DNA from: an uncultured Ruminococcus sp.
GTDB taxonomy: Bacteria; Bacillota; Clostridia; Oscillospirales; Acutalibacteraceae
Direction: 5' to 3'
NCBI GenBank assembly: GCA_902785365.1
Contig: CACZYC010000003.1
Location: forward strand, 47,669-111,668
Length of the DNA: 64,000 nucleotides
Below are positions 16,836 to 26,025 of this stretch, piece after piece (within the stretch, counting starts at the first letter, position 1; each line of letters starts with the position of its first letter). The notes below the pieces were generated by a model, which worked only from the letters and a program-made list of their open reading frames with translations, was not told the DNA's origin and ran no database searches. Both the position numbers and the translations under genes were made by a program.

Positions 16836-18078
16836 ATTCAGACGTTTGTTCAAGAATAACAAATTCCTGCTGATTATATCTTTAATTATTTCAATTTTTA
16901 TCTGGATTACTGTCAGTGTCAGCGACACAAACGACACAACGGCTACAGTATCCAATATTCCGATTCAGATAAGCCTCTCTAAAGACGCCGAAGACAACGG
17001 CTTACAAATCTTCAGCGGTAACGATATGCAAGCTTCAGTTACCGTAACCGGCAACCGTCTTTCTATAGGTCAGATTTCAAGCGACGACATTATAGTTTCC
17101 GCTCCCACAGCTGGTACTATTTCAACATCTGGCACCTATCCGTTGTCCCTGACAGCAAAAAAATCAAATTCATCCGATAATTTTGAGATAGTATCCACCG
17201 TTTCGCCATCTGTTATCAGCGTTTTGGTTGATAAGTATAAGGAAACAGAATTCGATATTGAAAACCATATAAAATATAAGGTTTCAAAAGATTATCACGC
17301 TGTTGTTACAACTTCCTCGGACAAAATAACGGTAAGCGGTCCTCAAGGTGAAGTTGATAAAGTAGCAAGCGTAGGTATAGTTGGCGACATTTCAGGCGAA
17401 TTAAAAGATAACACATCAATTGAATGTGATGTTAAGTTGTATGATAATTCAGGCTCGATAATTACAAGCAATCTTTTATCCTTGAGCGACGAAAAGGTAA
17501 CAGCGAATTTCTCGGTTCTTCCATACAAAGAAGTTCCCGTTAAGGTTGCTTATGAGAACAAGCCCGATTCTCTTAATATGGATTATTATTCCAATATTCT
17601 GCCCAATAAGATTAAAATCGCGGCTCCTCAGGAAATTCTTGACAAGCTGACGCACATCAGTACCACTCCCATTGATTTTTATACCTTAAAGAATCAAAGC
17701 TATGATTTCGAGCAGAAGCTCGATATTCCGTCCAAGTGTGTTAATATCAGCGAAACCGATACTGTGGATGTTAAAATCAACCTGAGCTCGTTTAAGACGC
17801 GTAAGCTCAAAGTAAGCAACGATTATTTTACTATGACAGGCCTTAGCGAGGATTACTCATACAGTATCGCTACCGATTCTCTTAATGTTACTTTAGTAGG
17901 TCCCGCTTCACAAGTCAGGAAGATTAATCCCGAAGACTTGACATGCGAGATAGACGGTTCTTCAATAGATGGAACGACGGGTTCAATCACGCTTCGCGTT
18001 AAGTTTAAAGTAAACGGTAAAACCTCGTGTTGGGTAACAGGACAGTATAAAGTTAATGTAACGGTAGATAAACAATAA
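16822..18078 (+). CDS. YbbR-domain regulator of CdaA (CdaR)
   Basis: Membrane-anchored extracellular protein that modulates CdaA in relatives. 418 aa with one N-terminal transmembrane helix (about 14-31, FLLIISLIISIFIWITVSVS) and four YbbR-type beta domains ending near residue 415. It overlaps cdaA by 14 bases. A strong terminator follows after 12 bases, so the operon is two genes long. Confidence 0.87.
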   Translation: MKQNRFRRLFKNNKFLLIISLIISIFIWITVSVSDTNDTTATVSNIPIQISLSKDAEDNGLQIFSGNDMQASVTVTGNRLSIGQISSDDIIVSAPTAGTISTSGTYPLSLTAKKSNSSDNFEIVSTVSPSVISVLVDKYKETEFDIENHIKYKVSKDYHAVVTTSSDKITVSGPQGEVDKVASVGIVGDISGELKDNTSIECDVKLYDNSGSIITSNLLSLSDEKVTANFSVLPYKEVPVKVAYENKPDSLNMDYYSNILPNKIKIAAPQEILDKLTHISTTPIDFYTLKNQSYDFEQKLDIPSKCVNISETDTVDVKINLSSFKTRKLKVSNDYFTMTGLSEDYSYSIATDSLNVTLVGPASQVRKINPEDLTCEIDGSSIDGTTGSITLRVKFKVNGKTSCWVTGQYKVNVTVDKQ

Positions 18079-18090
18079 TATCAATAATTT

Positions 18091-18123
18091 AAAGCGCGTA
18101 TAAATTACGCGCTTTATTTTTTA
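18091..18123 (+). terminator. Terminator of cdaA-ybbR
   Basis: Ten-base stem AAAGCGCGTA/TACGCGCTTT, five-base loop, then ATTTTTTATT. Confidence 0.9.
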
Positions 18124-18145
18124 TTATATGCTGTATTTTCAGTCA

Positions 18146-18182
18146 AATAAAAAGCCGCCGCGTATCACAAACGCGACGGTCA
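18146..18182 (-). terminator. Terminator of rodA
   Basis: On the minus strand ACCGTCGCGT pairs with ACGCGGCGGC (one mismatch, one G-U pair) around a seven-base loop, followed by TTTTTATTT. It begins four bases after the rodA stop and faces the cdaA-ybbR terminator. Confidence 0.8.
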
Positions 18183-18185
18183 TTT

Positions 18186-19355
18186 TTATACTTTAGCTCT
18201 GCTTTGACTTCCTATTCTTATTTTCGCCTTGTCCATATCCTTTTCCTGATTATTCAGTACGCTTTGAACAAGTCCAATTGCTATCATCATACTCATTACT
18301 GATGAACCTCCCGAACTGAAGAAGGGGAGAGTAATGCCGATTACAGGCACAATACCCAGAACCATACCGATATTGATTATTGTCTGGGAGGCAATAAGAC
18401 CAAAAACTCCGTAACAAATATATGAGCCTTTGTTTTCATACGCTTTTTTTGCATCAATCAACAGCCTCGAAATGATTACAAACAATATAACCAGCACAAG
18501 AATACATCCTATAAACCCGAATTCTTCACCGGCGACAGTGAATATAAAGTCATTTTCCTGTTCGGGTACTATTCCAAAAGCAACGCGATTTCCGTTATAT
18601 AACCCGTCGCCTGAAAGCTGTCCCGACGCAATAGAAACTTTACTCTGATATTGCTGCCACCCGTAATTATTCAGCGCGTTTCCGTCGAGGTCAAACAAAG
18701 CAAGTATTCTGTTCCTGTGCTCGTCGTTGAGGATAAATGTCCACAAAAGCGGTAATCCAACCGCGAGCGCGCCGCCTATTATAGCAAAGTATTTTGCCTG
18801 AACTCCAGACAAAAAAGCCATTGCAATTGCCATAAATATGAATATTAATACCGCGCCGTCGTCACCCTGCATATGAATCAAAACAATCGGGATTCCAAGA
18901 TGAACAGCTAATCCGATTACGCCCAATGGGGTTTTCAGTTTATTATTGTCACTCAGATAGCTCAAATGTTTTGAAAAAGTGATGATAAAGCATATTTTCA
19001 TTAACTCGGACGGCTGAATTGTAAATCCTCCGGGAAGCTTAATCCAAGCCGTGTCGTCTGTTCCTCTTACAGTTTCGCCAAAAACAAACACGGCTCCCGC
19101 TAAAGCGAACCCGATCAGGGCGAATATCCACCAGTATTTAATAAAGTACTTATAATTCACAAGAGAAATAAGAACTGCAAATACTATACCTATTAATACA
19201 GCGATGATTTGGGTAAACAGGTAGTTATATTCACCCGCTCTCTGCATATCGCTGATTAACAGCAGACTGTAAATTGTCGCGACTAAGGTGAAAATCCAGA
19301 GCCAAATATCAGTTTTTTCCAGATAAGTTTTAATATTTTCTTTAAAACTTCCCAA
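18186..19355 (-). CDS. rodA: RodA-type SEDS peptidoglycan glycosyltransferase
   Basis: Polytopic SEDS protein that polymerises lipid II during wall elongation, normally with a class B PBP. 389 aa with about ten transmembrane helices. Family blocks: GGFTIQPSELMKICFI, GDDGAVLIF (conserved Asp in the large loop region), PEQENDFIFTVAGEEFGFIG, and LPFFSSGGSS. The QPSELMK and PEQENDFIF wording suits RodA more than FtsW. The start is TTG at 19355, seven bases after AAGGTGG; no in-frame ATG lies upstream. It stands alone between the cdaA operon and fhs; no PBP2 or MreBCD gene is nearby. Confidence 0.88.
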   Translation of the reverse strand: MGSFKENIKTYLEKTDIWLWIFTLVATIYSLLLISDMQRAGEYNYLFTQIIAVLIGIVFAVLISLVNYKYFIKYWWIFALIGFALAGAVFVFGETVRGTDDTAWIKLPGGFTIQPSELMKICFIITFSKHLSYLSDNNKLKTPLGVIGLAVHLGIPIVLIHMQGDDGAVLIFIFMAIAMAFLSGVQAKYFAIIGGALAVGLPLLWTFILNDEHRNRILALFDLDGNALNNYGWQQYQSKVSIASGQLSGDGLYNGNRVAFGIVPEQENDFIFTVAGEEFGFIGCILVLVILFVIISRLLIDAKKAYENKGSYICYGVFGLIASQTIINIGMVLGIVPVIGITLPFFSSGGSSVMSMMIAIGLVQSVLNNQEKDMDKAKIRIGSQSRAKV

Positions 19356-19492
19356 ATCCTCACCACCTTATTTTAAATGTCTATATTATTATATAAAATA
19401 TTCTTATTAATATCAAGCTTTATTTCAAATAAGAATATAATAAGCGATAAACTATGTTAATATAACTACGAATGTAATTATAGGAGGATATT

Positions 19493-21157
19493 ATGCTTAC
19501 AGATATTGAAATCGCTCAGCAGGCTGAACTCAAAAATATAAAAGAGATAGCCTCACAGTTGAACATAAAAGAGGAGGAGCTTGAGCCTTACGGACATTAC
19601 AAGGCTAAACTCTCCGACAGTCTTATGGAAAGGCTCAGTGACAAGCCCGACGGTAAGTTGATACTGGTAACAGCTATCAATCCTACTCCCGCGGGCGAAG
19701 GCAAAACAACTACTACGGCAGGACTTGGTCAGGCTATGGCAAAAATAGGCAAAAACGCTATTATAGCTCTCAGAGAGCCTTCACTGGGACCTGTATTCGG
19801 AATCAAAGGCGGCGCCGCGGGCGGAGGTTATGCTCAGGTGCTTCCTATGGAGGATATCAATCTTCACTTCACAGGCGATATGCATGCTATTACAGCGGCA
19901 AATAACCTTTGCTGCGCTATGCTTGACAATCATATGCAGCAGGGCAACTCCCTGGGAATCGACCCGAGAAGAATTCTAATCAAACGCTGTCTTGATATGA
20001 ATGACAGGGCATTAAGAAATGTCATTGTCGGCTTGGGTGGAAAAGTCAACGGCGTTCCAAGGGAAGACCATTTCATCATTACTGTCGCTTCGGAAGTTAT
20101 GGCTATCCTTTGTCTCGCAAACGATATTGACGACCTTAAAAAAAGACTGGGAAATATCCTTGTCGCTTACAATTATTCAGGAGAACCCGTTTACGCGCGT
20201 GACCTGAAGGCTGACGGAGCTATGACAGTTCTTCTTAAAGACGCTATTAAGCCCAATCTCGTACAGACGTTAGAGGGTACTCCCGCTGTAATGCACGGCG
20301 GACCTTTCGCGAATATCGCGCACGGATGCAACTCGGTAAGAGCTACAAAGCTCGCCTTAAAGTTAGCTGATTACTGCGTTACAGAAGCGGGATTCGGTTC
20401 TGATCTCGGAGCCGAGAAGTTCCTTGACATCAAGTGTAGATTCGCGGGATTAAAACCAAATGCTATCGTACTGGTCGCTACAGCCAGAGCGTTAAAGTAT
20501 AACGCTGGTATACCTAAAACCGAGTGCTCAGAGCCTAATCTTGAAGCTCTCAAAAAAGGTATCGTAAACCTTGGCGTACATATTGAAAATATGAGAAAAT
20601 ATAATGTTCCTGTTGTTGTCGCTATCAACAGATTCTTAACAGACAGTAAAGAGGAACTTGAGTATATCGAACAGTATTGTAAAGATAACGGCGCTGACTT
20701 CGCTCTGTCTGATGTATTCGCCAACGGCGGCGAAGGCGGCAAAGAACTTGCCAAGAAGGTAGTTGAGGCGGTAGAGAAGCCGTCAAACTATGCTCCCATC
20801 TATCCGCTTGAACTTTCCATCAAGGAAAAAATCAACGCAATCGCTACCAAGATTTACGGCGCTAAAGGCGTCAGCTACACTACACAGGCGGAAAAAGCAT
20901 TAAAAGAAGTTGAAGCTTTAGGCGCTGACAAGCTTCCGGTCTGTATCGCCAAAACGCAGTACTCACTTAGTGATAATCCTGTTTTACTGGGCGCGCCCAA
21001 AGATTTTACAATTACGGTTCGAAATGTTTCGCTTTCAAACGGAGCGGGTTTCGTGGTTGTATACACAGGCGATATTATGACAATGCCGGGACTTCCAAAA
21101 ATCCCCGCGGCTGAAAAAGTAGATATTATTGACGAAAAGGTAGTTGGTTTATTTTAA
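19493..21157 (+). CDS. fhs: Formate-tetrahydrofolate ligase
   Basis: ATP-dependent ligation of formate to tetrahydrofolate giving 10-formyl-THF for purines, fMet and one-carbon flow. 554 aa is normal. The P-loop is [35 protein letters not shown] follows; also [15 protein letters not shown] and the C-terminal [16 protein letters not shown], all strong family signatures. GGAGG precedes the ATG. No acetogenesis genes lie nearby, so it is more likely housekeeping here. Its stop overlaps the tsaE ATG. Confidence 0.97.
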   Translation: MLTDIEIAQQAELKNIKEIASQLNIKEEELEPYGHYKAKLSDSLMERLSDKPDGKLILVTAINPTPAGEGKTTTTAGLGQAMAKIGKNAIIALREPSLGPVFGIKGGAAGGGYAQVLPMEDINLHFTGDMHAITAANNLCCAMLDNHMQQGNSLGIDPRRILIKRCLDMNDRALRNVIVGLGGKVNGVPREDHFIITVASEVMAILCLANDIDDLKKRLGNILVAYNYSGEPVYARDLKADGAMTVLLKDAIKPNLVQTLEGTPAVMHGGPFANIAHGCNSVRATKLALKLADYCVTEAGFGSDLGAEKFLDIKCRFAGLKPNAIVLVATARALKYNAGIPKTECSEPNLEALKKGIVNLGVHIENMRKYNVPVVVAINRFLTDSKEELEYIEQYCKDNGADFALSDVFANGGEGGKELAKKVVEAVEKPSNYAPIYPLELSIKEKINAIATKIYGAKGVSYTTQAEKALKEVEALGADKLPVCIAKTQYSLSDNPVLLGAPKDFTITVRNVSLSNGAGFVVVYTGDIMTMPGLPKIPAAEKVDIIDEKVVGLF

Positions 21158-21573
21158 TGGACGATTTCTTATCAAATTCAGTTGAACAAACCGAAGAATT
21201 CGCCGAAGAATTCAGTAAAAACCTCAACGGAAATGAGATTATAGCCATGTACGGAGAGCTCGGAGCAGGTAAAACAGCCTTCGCGCGCGGATTGGCAAGG
21301 GGCTTGGGCGTTGAGGATACCATATCAAGCCCGACATTTGCGATTGTTAATGAGTATCAGGGAGTATATCCTATATATCATTTTGATATGTACAGGATAG
21401 AAAGCTGGAACGACCTTGATTCAATAGGTTTCTTCGATTACGTCGATAACGGCGTTATATTAATCGAATGGAGCGAAAATATCGAAGGAGCTTTACCCGA
21501 CGATATTATCAGAATCACGATTAACAAAACAAAAGATGAAAATAAAAGAATTATCAAGATTGAAGGTTTTTAG
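21157..21573 (+). CDS. tsaE: tRNA t6A synthesis ATPase TsaE
   Basis: P-loop ATPase that cycles the TsaB-TsaD complex making t6A37 in ANN tRNAs. 138 aa. Walker A is GELGAGKTAFARGLARGLG; SSPTFAIVNEY and HFDMYRIE are typical; IEWSEN carries the conserved Trp and Glu of the C-terminal part. It overlaps fhs by one base and abuts tsaB. The product t6A is the substrate of MtaB, encoded at 3595. Confidence 0.94.
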   Translation: MDDFLSNSVEQTEEFAEEFSKNLNGNEIIAMYGELGAGKTAFARGLARGLGVEDTISSPTFAIVNEYQGVYPIYHFDMYRIESWNDLDSIGFFDYVDNGVILIEWSENIEGALPDDIIRITINKTKDENKRIIKIEGF

Positions 21574-22269
21574 TTGAAAGTTTTAGCTTTAGATTCCAGC
21601 GCCAAAGCTTGTTCCGTAGCTATAACGGACGACAACAGAATACTTGGAAGCTTTTTCATTAACACAGCCTTGACTCACAGCCAGACTTTAGTGCCTATGA
21701 TTGACTCTGTACTGAAGAGTACAAACACCGCGTTGGAGGATATAGACCGTATTGCCGTATCAGCGGGCCCGGGCTCATTTACAGGTGTCAGAATAGGCGT
21801 GTCGGCTGTAAAAGGTATAGCTATGCCGCTTAACAAGCCCTGCGTTTCGGTATCTACTCTCGAGAGTATGCCGTACAATGTTATTGACTGCGACTGTATA
21901 GTTTGCGCTGTAATGGACGCCCGTTGCAATCAGGTTTATAACGCTTTATTCGATGTTACAAATAGAGAAGTTACACGTTTGTGTGACGATAGAGCATTAT
22001 CAATCCTTGATTTAGCTGAGGAACTAAAGTCCTACAAAAGCAAAATTGTACTTGTAGGCGACGGGGCAGAGCTGTGTTATGATTCGTTTAAAGAATTAAG
22101 CATTGATATATCTCTCGCTGCCGAAAACCAAAGATATCAAAACGCCGTCGGCGTAGCGCTGGCATCCAAGGATAAAGAATCAATATCAGCCGCGAAGTTA
22201 TTGCCCGCGTATCTCAGACTTCCTCAAGCTGAAAGAGAATTAAAGAAAAAAACGGAGGGAAAACAATGA
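21574..22269 (+). CDS. tsaB: t6A synthesis scaffold TsaB
   Basis: Inactive paralogue of TsaD that dimerises with it for t6A synthesis. 231 aa, with LALDSSAKACSVAI at the start, GPGSFTGVRIGVS in the middle and KLLPAYLRLPQAERE at the C-terminus. The start is TTG at 21574 directly after the tsaE stop; no ATG is suitably placed. The usual next genes rimI and tsaD are absent; rpiB overlaps by four bases instead. Confidence 0.92.
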   Translation: MKVLALDSSAKACSVAITDDNRILGSFFINTALTHSQTLVPMIDSVLKSTNTALEDIDRIAVSAGPGSFTGVRIGVSAVKGIAMPLNKPCVSVSTLESMPYNVIDCDCIVCAVMDARCNQVYNALFDVTNREVTRLCDDRALSILDLAEELKSYKSKIVLVGDGAELCYDSFKELSIDISLAAENQRYQNAVGVALASKDKESISAAKLLPAYLRLPQAERELKKKTEGKQ

Positions 22270-22727
22270 AGTTAGCATTAGGATGTGACCACGGCGGAAT
22301 CAACTTAAAAAACGCCATTATCGACTATTTAGAGGAAAAAGGTATTGAATACGATGATTTCGGATGTTTTTCCGAACGCAGTGTAGATTACCCTATATAC
22401 GCATTTAAAGTTGCGAACGCTGTCGCGGATAACAAATTTGATTTTGGTATTTTATGTTGCGGCACAGGTATAGGCGTTTCTATGGCAGCTAACAAGGTCA
22501 AAGGCATAAGAGCGGCTGTTGTTTCAAATGAATTCGGCGCTGAAATGACACGTAGACACAACAACGCTAACATACTTTGTATGGGCGGTCGTGTAATCAA
22601 CGAGGAGATGGCGGTTAAATTTACCGATATCTTCCTTAATACTCCGTTTTCATCCGATGAAGAACGTCATACGCGTCGTGTAAAAATGCTTGCCGATATA
22701 GATAATGGTACATTTTCCACAGAATAA
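22266..22727 (+). CDS. rpiB: Ribose-5-phosphate isomerase B
   Basis: Interconverts ribulose 5-phosphate and ribose 5-phosphate in the pentose phosphate pathway. 153 aa. ALGCDHGGINLK at the N-terminus, YPIYAFKVANAV, and CCGTGIGVSMAANKVKGIRA, where the Cys is the catalytic base typical of RpiB; RRHNNANILCMGGR follows. The family also contains LacA/LacB, but nothing here suggests galactose metabolism. The ATG overlaps the tsaB stop (ATGA) after a GGAGG. Confidence 0.93.
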   Translation: MKLALGCDHGGINLKNAIIDYLEEKGIEYDDFGCFSERSVDYPIYAFKVANAVADNKFDFGILCCGTGIGVSMAANKVKGIRAAVVSNEFGAEMTRRHNNANILCMGGRVINEEMAVKFTDIFLNTPFSSDEERHTRRVKMLADIDNGTFSTE

Positions 22728-22832
22728 TAGTCATTATTACAAATTATCACCAACTAATCCCTCTAAAATTACTTAATTGTAATAAAGAATAACAAAAAAT
22801 ATCATATTTTTAAATTTATTTACAAAAAACCC

Positions 22833-22861
22833 TTGTTTTTTTTCCTTAATCGTATTATAAT
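22833..22861 (+). promoter_or_regulatory. Promoter of the XRE regulator gene
   Basis: TTGTTT (22833-22838), 17-base spacer that is T-rich, TATAAT (22856-22861). The rest of the 184-base gap after rpiB is AT-rich without visible structure. Confidence 0.65.
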
Positions 22862-22911
22862 AAGCTTACATTGTTTTTTAAAAGAAATAAAAATGGTTAG
22901 GGAGATAGAAA

Positions 22912-23157
22912 ATGAGACTAAGAAAACAAGAGTTAGGTGACCGTAATTTAGTCGGACACCGCGTTGAAACCGTGAGGAAGAAGAAAGGTATGAAGCAAAA
23001 AGAGCTTCTAGCCCAGCTTCAGGTAAACGGTGTAGATATGAACGCTTCGGGACTTTCTAAGTTAGAGGGACAAATCAGATTCGTAACTGATGTAGAGCTT
23101 GTTGCTCTCGCGGATATTTTGGAAGTATCCGTAGATTATCTCCTTGGGAGAGAATAA
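22912..23157 (+). CDS. Small XRE-family DNA-binding regulator
   Basis: An 81-aa Cro/C1-type helix-turn-helix protein with almost nothing outside the HTH. Residues ~14-33 (GHRVETVRKKKGMKQKELLA) are helices 1-2, NASGLSKLEGQIRFVTDVEL the recognition region, and ADILEVSVDYLLGRE the usual final helix. The short N-terminus RLRKQELGDRN is basic. It is monocistronic with its own consensus promoter and terminator. Target unknown; the convergent MocR-type gene may or may not be related. Confidence 0.82.
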   Translation: MRLRKQELGDRNLVGHRVETVRKKKGMKQKELLAQLQVNGVDMNASGLSKLEGQIRFVTDVELVALADILEVSVDYLLGRE

Positions 23158-23171
23158 TATACAAAGATTAA

Positions 23172-23207
23172 GGCAGTGGATAAAATCCACTGCCGTTTAT
23201 TATTTTA
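23172..23207 (+). terminator. Terminator of the XRE gene
   Basis: Nine-base stem GGCAGTGGA/TCCACTGCC, five-base loop, then GTTTATTATTTT. It lies in the 42-base convergent gap before the MocR-type gene. Confidence 0.85.
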
Positions 23208-24522
23208 TAAGCTTATATACTTCATTAATTCCCGGATCAATCAATTCGCTGTTTATCTGTGAAAAGTTTAATTTGATAAGACTGTTGTCCGAGCCTCTCA
23301 TTACCTTAACTTCTGAGCCCCCGAGCAGCTCACTGTTTCCCTTTAGCTCGAAATACATTGCGGTTTCGTTGAATTCATAGCTGTCAAAATGCATTTTTAT
23401 ACAACTTTTCATCAAATCGCTTTTATTATTATAATACCTTCTGAGCTTTCTCAGGTGTTTTTCCAATTTACCGTCATTAATATATTCCGCCAAAGCGAGC
23501 TGTTCTATCTTTGACGTGGTTTGGTTGTAATTATCTTTCGTTTTGATATATTTACTCAAAAGTCTTTCGTTAAGACACATAAAGCTTATTCTTACAGATG
23601 GCAAAAGTATTCGAGAAAAAGAACCTATATATAATGTACAGTCAGTTCCATAGCTCTGCAAACATGCGGAAGGGTGGCTTTTATATCTGAGCTCTCCGTT
23701 ATAGTCGTCCTCAAGTATTATTACATTGTGCTTTTGAGCATACTTAATTATCTCCAGTTTCCTTGTAATAGGCATACCGGAAGCGCCGTTACCGCAATAA
23801 TTGGGGTTAATCAGGATTATATCCGGCTTTATCTTTTCAAGCGACTCAACCGTTATACCTTTGCTGTCGCTTTCTGTATATTCTATATTATACTCAAAGT
23901 CCGAAAAAACCTGCTCTGCCTGGGGGAAGGAGTGTTGTTCCATGGCGACAGTCTTTTTTACTCCGAAAAGTCCGCAAAAGATATATATAAGCGTCTGAGA
24001 ACCTGAACCGACAACAATATTATTGTATTCGGTCTTAACACCTCTGGACGAAAAGGCATATTTTGAGAGCGCTTTTCTCAGTTCTATTTCACCCTGATTT
24101 TCACTGTAAGTGTTTAAAAGATACTCTTTATTAAGAATATTTTTTACATATTTGCGCCATTCTTTAACGTTGCTTATGTTTTTGTCTATGCCTTTTCCCG
24201 AAAAATCGTACTTATAAACCTTCTCGGGCTTATTTTCCTCGGATTTTCGGCTGTTAATTTTGCTTTCTATAATGATACCGTTTTCTACATAATAACCTTT
24301 CTGAGGCACATTAATGATATATCCTTCAGAGCAAAGCGCGTTGTAGGCTGTTTCAACGGTAGTTTTGGAAACACCCAGATCAGTGCATATTTTTCGTACA
24401 GATGGAAGTTTTTCCTCACCCTTAATATTCCCGTTTTCTATCGCTTTTTTGATTTCACGGTAAATCTGGGTATATATGGGCGTGTTATCATTCCTGTTAA
24501 TATTAATAAAATCAGAAAGCAT
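23200..24522 (-). CDS. MocR-type regulator with Arg replacing the PLP lysine
   Basis: GntR-type winged helix (residues ~1-80: PIYTQIYREIKKAIENG, LPSVRKICTDLGVSKTTVETAYNAL, GYIINVPQKGYYV) fused to a class I aminotransferase-like domain (about 100-440), total 440 aa. MocR/PdxR/GabR proteins sense PLP or amino acids through a lysine in the motif G-T/S-F-S-K. Here the motif is YIGSFSRILLPSVRISF and position 304 is Arg (codon CGA). EDDYNGE replaces the usual EDDYDxE, and NPNYCGNGASGM replaces TPxHQ-like text. So Schiff-base formation with PLP may be lost while the DNA-binding half looks intact. TATAAT lies 20 bases before the ATG; back-to-back with murD. Confidence 0.82.
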   Translation of the reverse strand: MLSDFININRNDNTPIYTQIYREIKKAIENGNIKGEEKLPSVRKICTDLGVSKTTVETAYNALCSEGYIINVPQKGYYVENGIIIESKINSRKSEENKPEKVYKYDFSGKGIDKNISNVKEWRKYVKNILNKEYLLNTYSENQGEIELRKALSKYAFSSRGVKTEYNNIVVGSGSQTLIYIFCGLFGVKKTVAMEQHSFPQAEQVFSDFEYNIEYTESDSKGITVESLEKIKPDIILINPNYCGNGASGMPITRKLEIIKYAQKHNVIILEDDYNGELRYKSHPSACLQSYGTDCTLYIGSFSRILLPSVRISFMCLNERLLSKYIKTKDNYNQTTSKIEQLALAEYINDGKLEKHLRKLRRYYNNKSDLMKSCIKMHFDSYEFNETAMYFELKGNSELLGGSEVKVMRGSDNSLIKLNFSQINSELIDPGINEVYKLIK

Positions 24523-24568
24523 AAAATCACCATCATGATTATATCATAATTCCCGCGGTAATAAAAGG

Positions 24569-24597
24569 TTGATATTTGATTGATTTTTCAGTATAAT
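24569..24597 (+). promoter_or_regulatory. Promoter of the murD operon
   Basis: TTGATA (24569-24574), 17-base spacer, TATAAT (24592-24597), about 40 bases before the murD ATG. It lies back-to-back with the start of the MocR-type gene, 46 bases away, so that regulator could act here. Confidence 0.75.
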
Positions 24598-24636
24598 AAT
24601 AAATTAGAGAAATATAGGGTAAAGGAGTAACCTTGT

Positions 24637-26025
24637 ATGAATAAAATTGAAAAGTTTTTTAATGAAATTAAAGGAAAAAAAGTTTGCTTTGTCGGAATAG
24701 GCACAAGCAACCTCCCTCTTATAGAGTTATTCTCACAAAAAGGCGCGATTGTTTCAGCATGTGACCGTCAAAGTTATGACGCGCTCGGCGATAACGCTAA
24801 ACGCGCCGAAAAAGCGGGCGCAAAGTTGATTCTCGGTGATGATTATCTCGATAATATAGATACTGACATTTTGTTCAGAAGTCCCGGAACGCCTTTTTAT
24901 AAGCCTGAACTTGAGACTTTAAAGAAAAAAGGCGTTGTGGTAACAAGTGAAATGGAAGTTTTCTTTGACCTATGTCCGTGTAAGATTATCGCCGTAACAG
25001 GCTCTGACGGAAAAACCACAACTACAACTATTATTTCCGAGCTGTTAAAAGAAGCGGGCAAAAATGTTCACCTCGGCGGAAATATAGGAACTCCGCTTCT
25101 GCCGATTATCGAGGATATCCGTGATAACGATTACGCTGTTGTAGAGCTGTCAAGTTTTCAGCTTATTTCTATGAGAAAGAGCCCTGAGATAGCTGTTGTT
25201 ACCAATCTCGCGCCTAATCATCTGGATATTCACAAGGATATGGATGAATATGTCGAATCCAAAAAGAACATAATTCTTCATCAGAACGCGTTCTCAAAGG
25301 CAGTTCTTAACCTTGATAATGATATTTCTGACAGCTTTTCATGTGATGTAAGGGGTAAACTCGTTAAATTCAGCCGAAGAAAATGTTTAGAAAACGGCGC
25401 GTATCTTAACGGCGAAACAATTGTTTACAATGATTACGGCAAAATTACACCTGTAATGAACTATAAAGATATAAAAATTGCGGGTATGCACAATGTTGAA
25501 AACTATCTTGCGGCTATTTCTGCTGTATGGGGTATAGTTGATGTTGACACAATAGTCAAAGTCGCGAAAACGTTCGGCGGGGTAGAACACAGAGCTGAGT
25601 TTGTCAGGGAATTTGAAGGAGTAGAATATTATAACGACTCAATAGCTTCAAGTCCCACACGAACCATTATGGGGACTCTCTCATTATATGACGAAAAGAT
25701 TATTGTTATTGCCGGCGGATATGACAAGCATATCCCGTATGAGCCGTTAGGACCTGTTATCTGCGATAAGGTTAAACTACTTATACTTCTTGGTGATACC
25801 GCTCCAAAAATAGAAAAAGCGGTAAAAGAATCCGATAATTATACGGAAAACAATCCTGTTATCATAAAAGTTGATAATATGGAACAGGCTGTTGAAACCG
25901 CCAGAAAGCACGCTCAAAAGGGCGACAAGGTATCTCTTTCACCCGCAAGCGCGAGCTTCGGGCTCTACAAGAACTTTATGGAACGCGGCAATCACTTTAA
26001 ATCTATCGTAAACGAGCTGAAATAA
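24637..26025 (+). CDS. murD: UDP-N-acetylmuramoylalanine-D-glutamate ligase
   Basis: Adds D-glutamate to UDP-MurNAc-L-Ala in cytoplasmic peptidoglycan precursor synthesis. 462 aa in the three Mur ligase domains: a Rossmann-like N-domain (CFVGIGTSNLPLIELF), the ATPase domain with P-loop VTGSDGKTTTTTII and TNLAPNHLDIHKDM, and a C-terminal domain with VEHRAEFVREFEGVEYYNDS and SPASASFGLYKNF. It is outside any dcw cluster. One-base overlap with the downstream GNAT gene. Confidence 0.95.
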   Translation: MNKIEKFFNEIKGKKVCFVGIGTSNLPLIELFSQKGAIVSACDRQSYDALGDNAKRAEKAGAKLILGDDYLDNIDTDILFRSPGTPFYKPELETLKKKGVVVTSEMEVFFDLCPCKIIAVTGSDGKTTTTTIISELLKEAGKNVHLGGNIGTPLLPIIEDIRDNDYAVVELSSFQLISMRKSPEIAVVTNLAPNHLDIHKDMDEYVESKKNIILHQNAFSKAVLNLDNDISDSFSCDVRGKLVKFSRRKCLENGAYLNGETIVYNDYGKITPVMNYKDIKIAGMHNVENYLAAISAVWGIVDVDTIVKVAKTFGGVEHRAEFVREFEGVEYYNDSIASSPTRTIMGTLSLYDEKIIVIAGGYDKHIPYEPLGPVICDKVKLLILLGDTAPKIEKAVKESDNYTENNPVIIKVDNMEQAVETARKHAQKGDKVSLSPASASFGLYKNFMERGNHFKSIVNELK

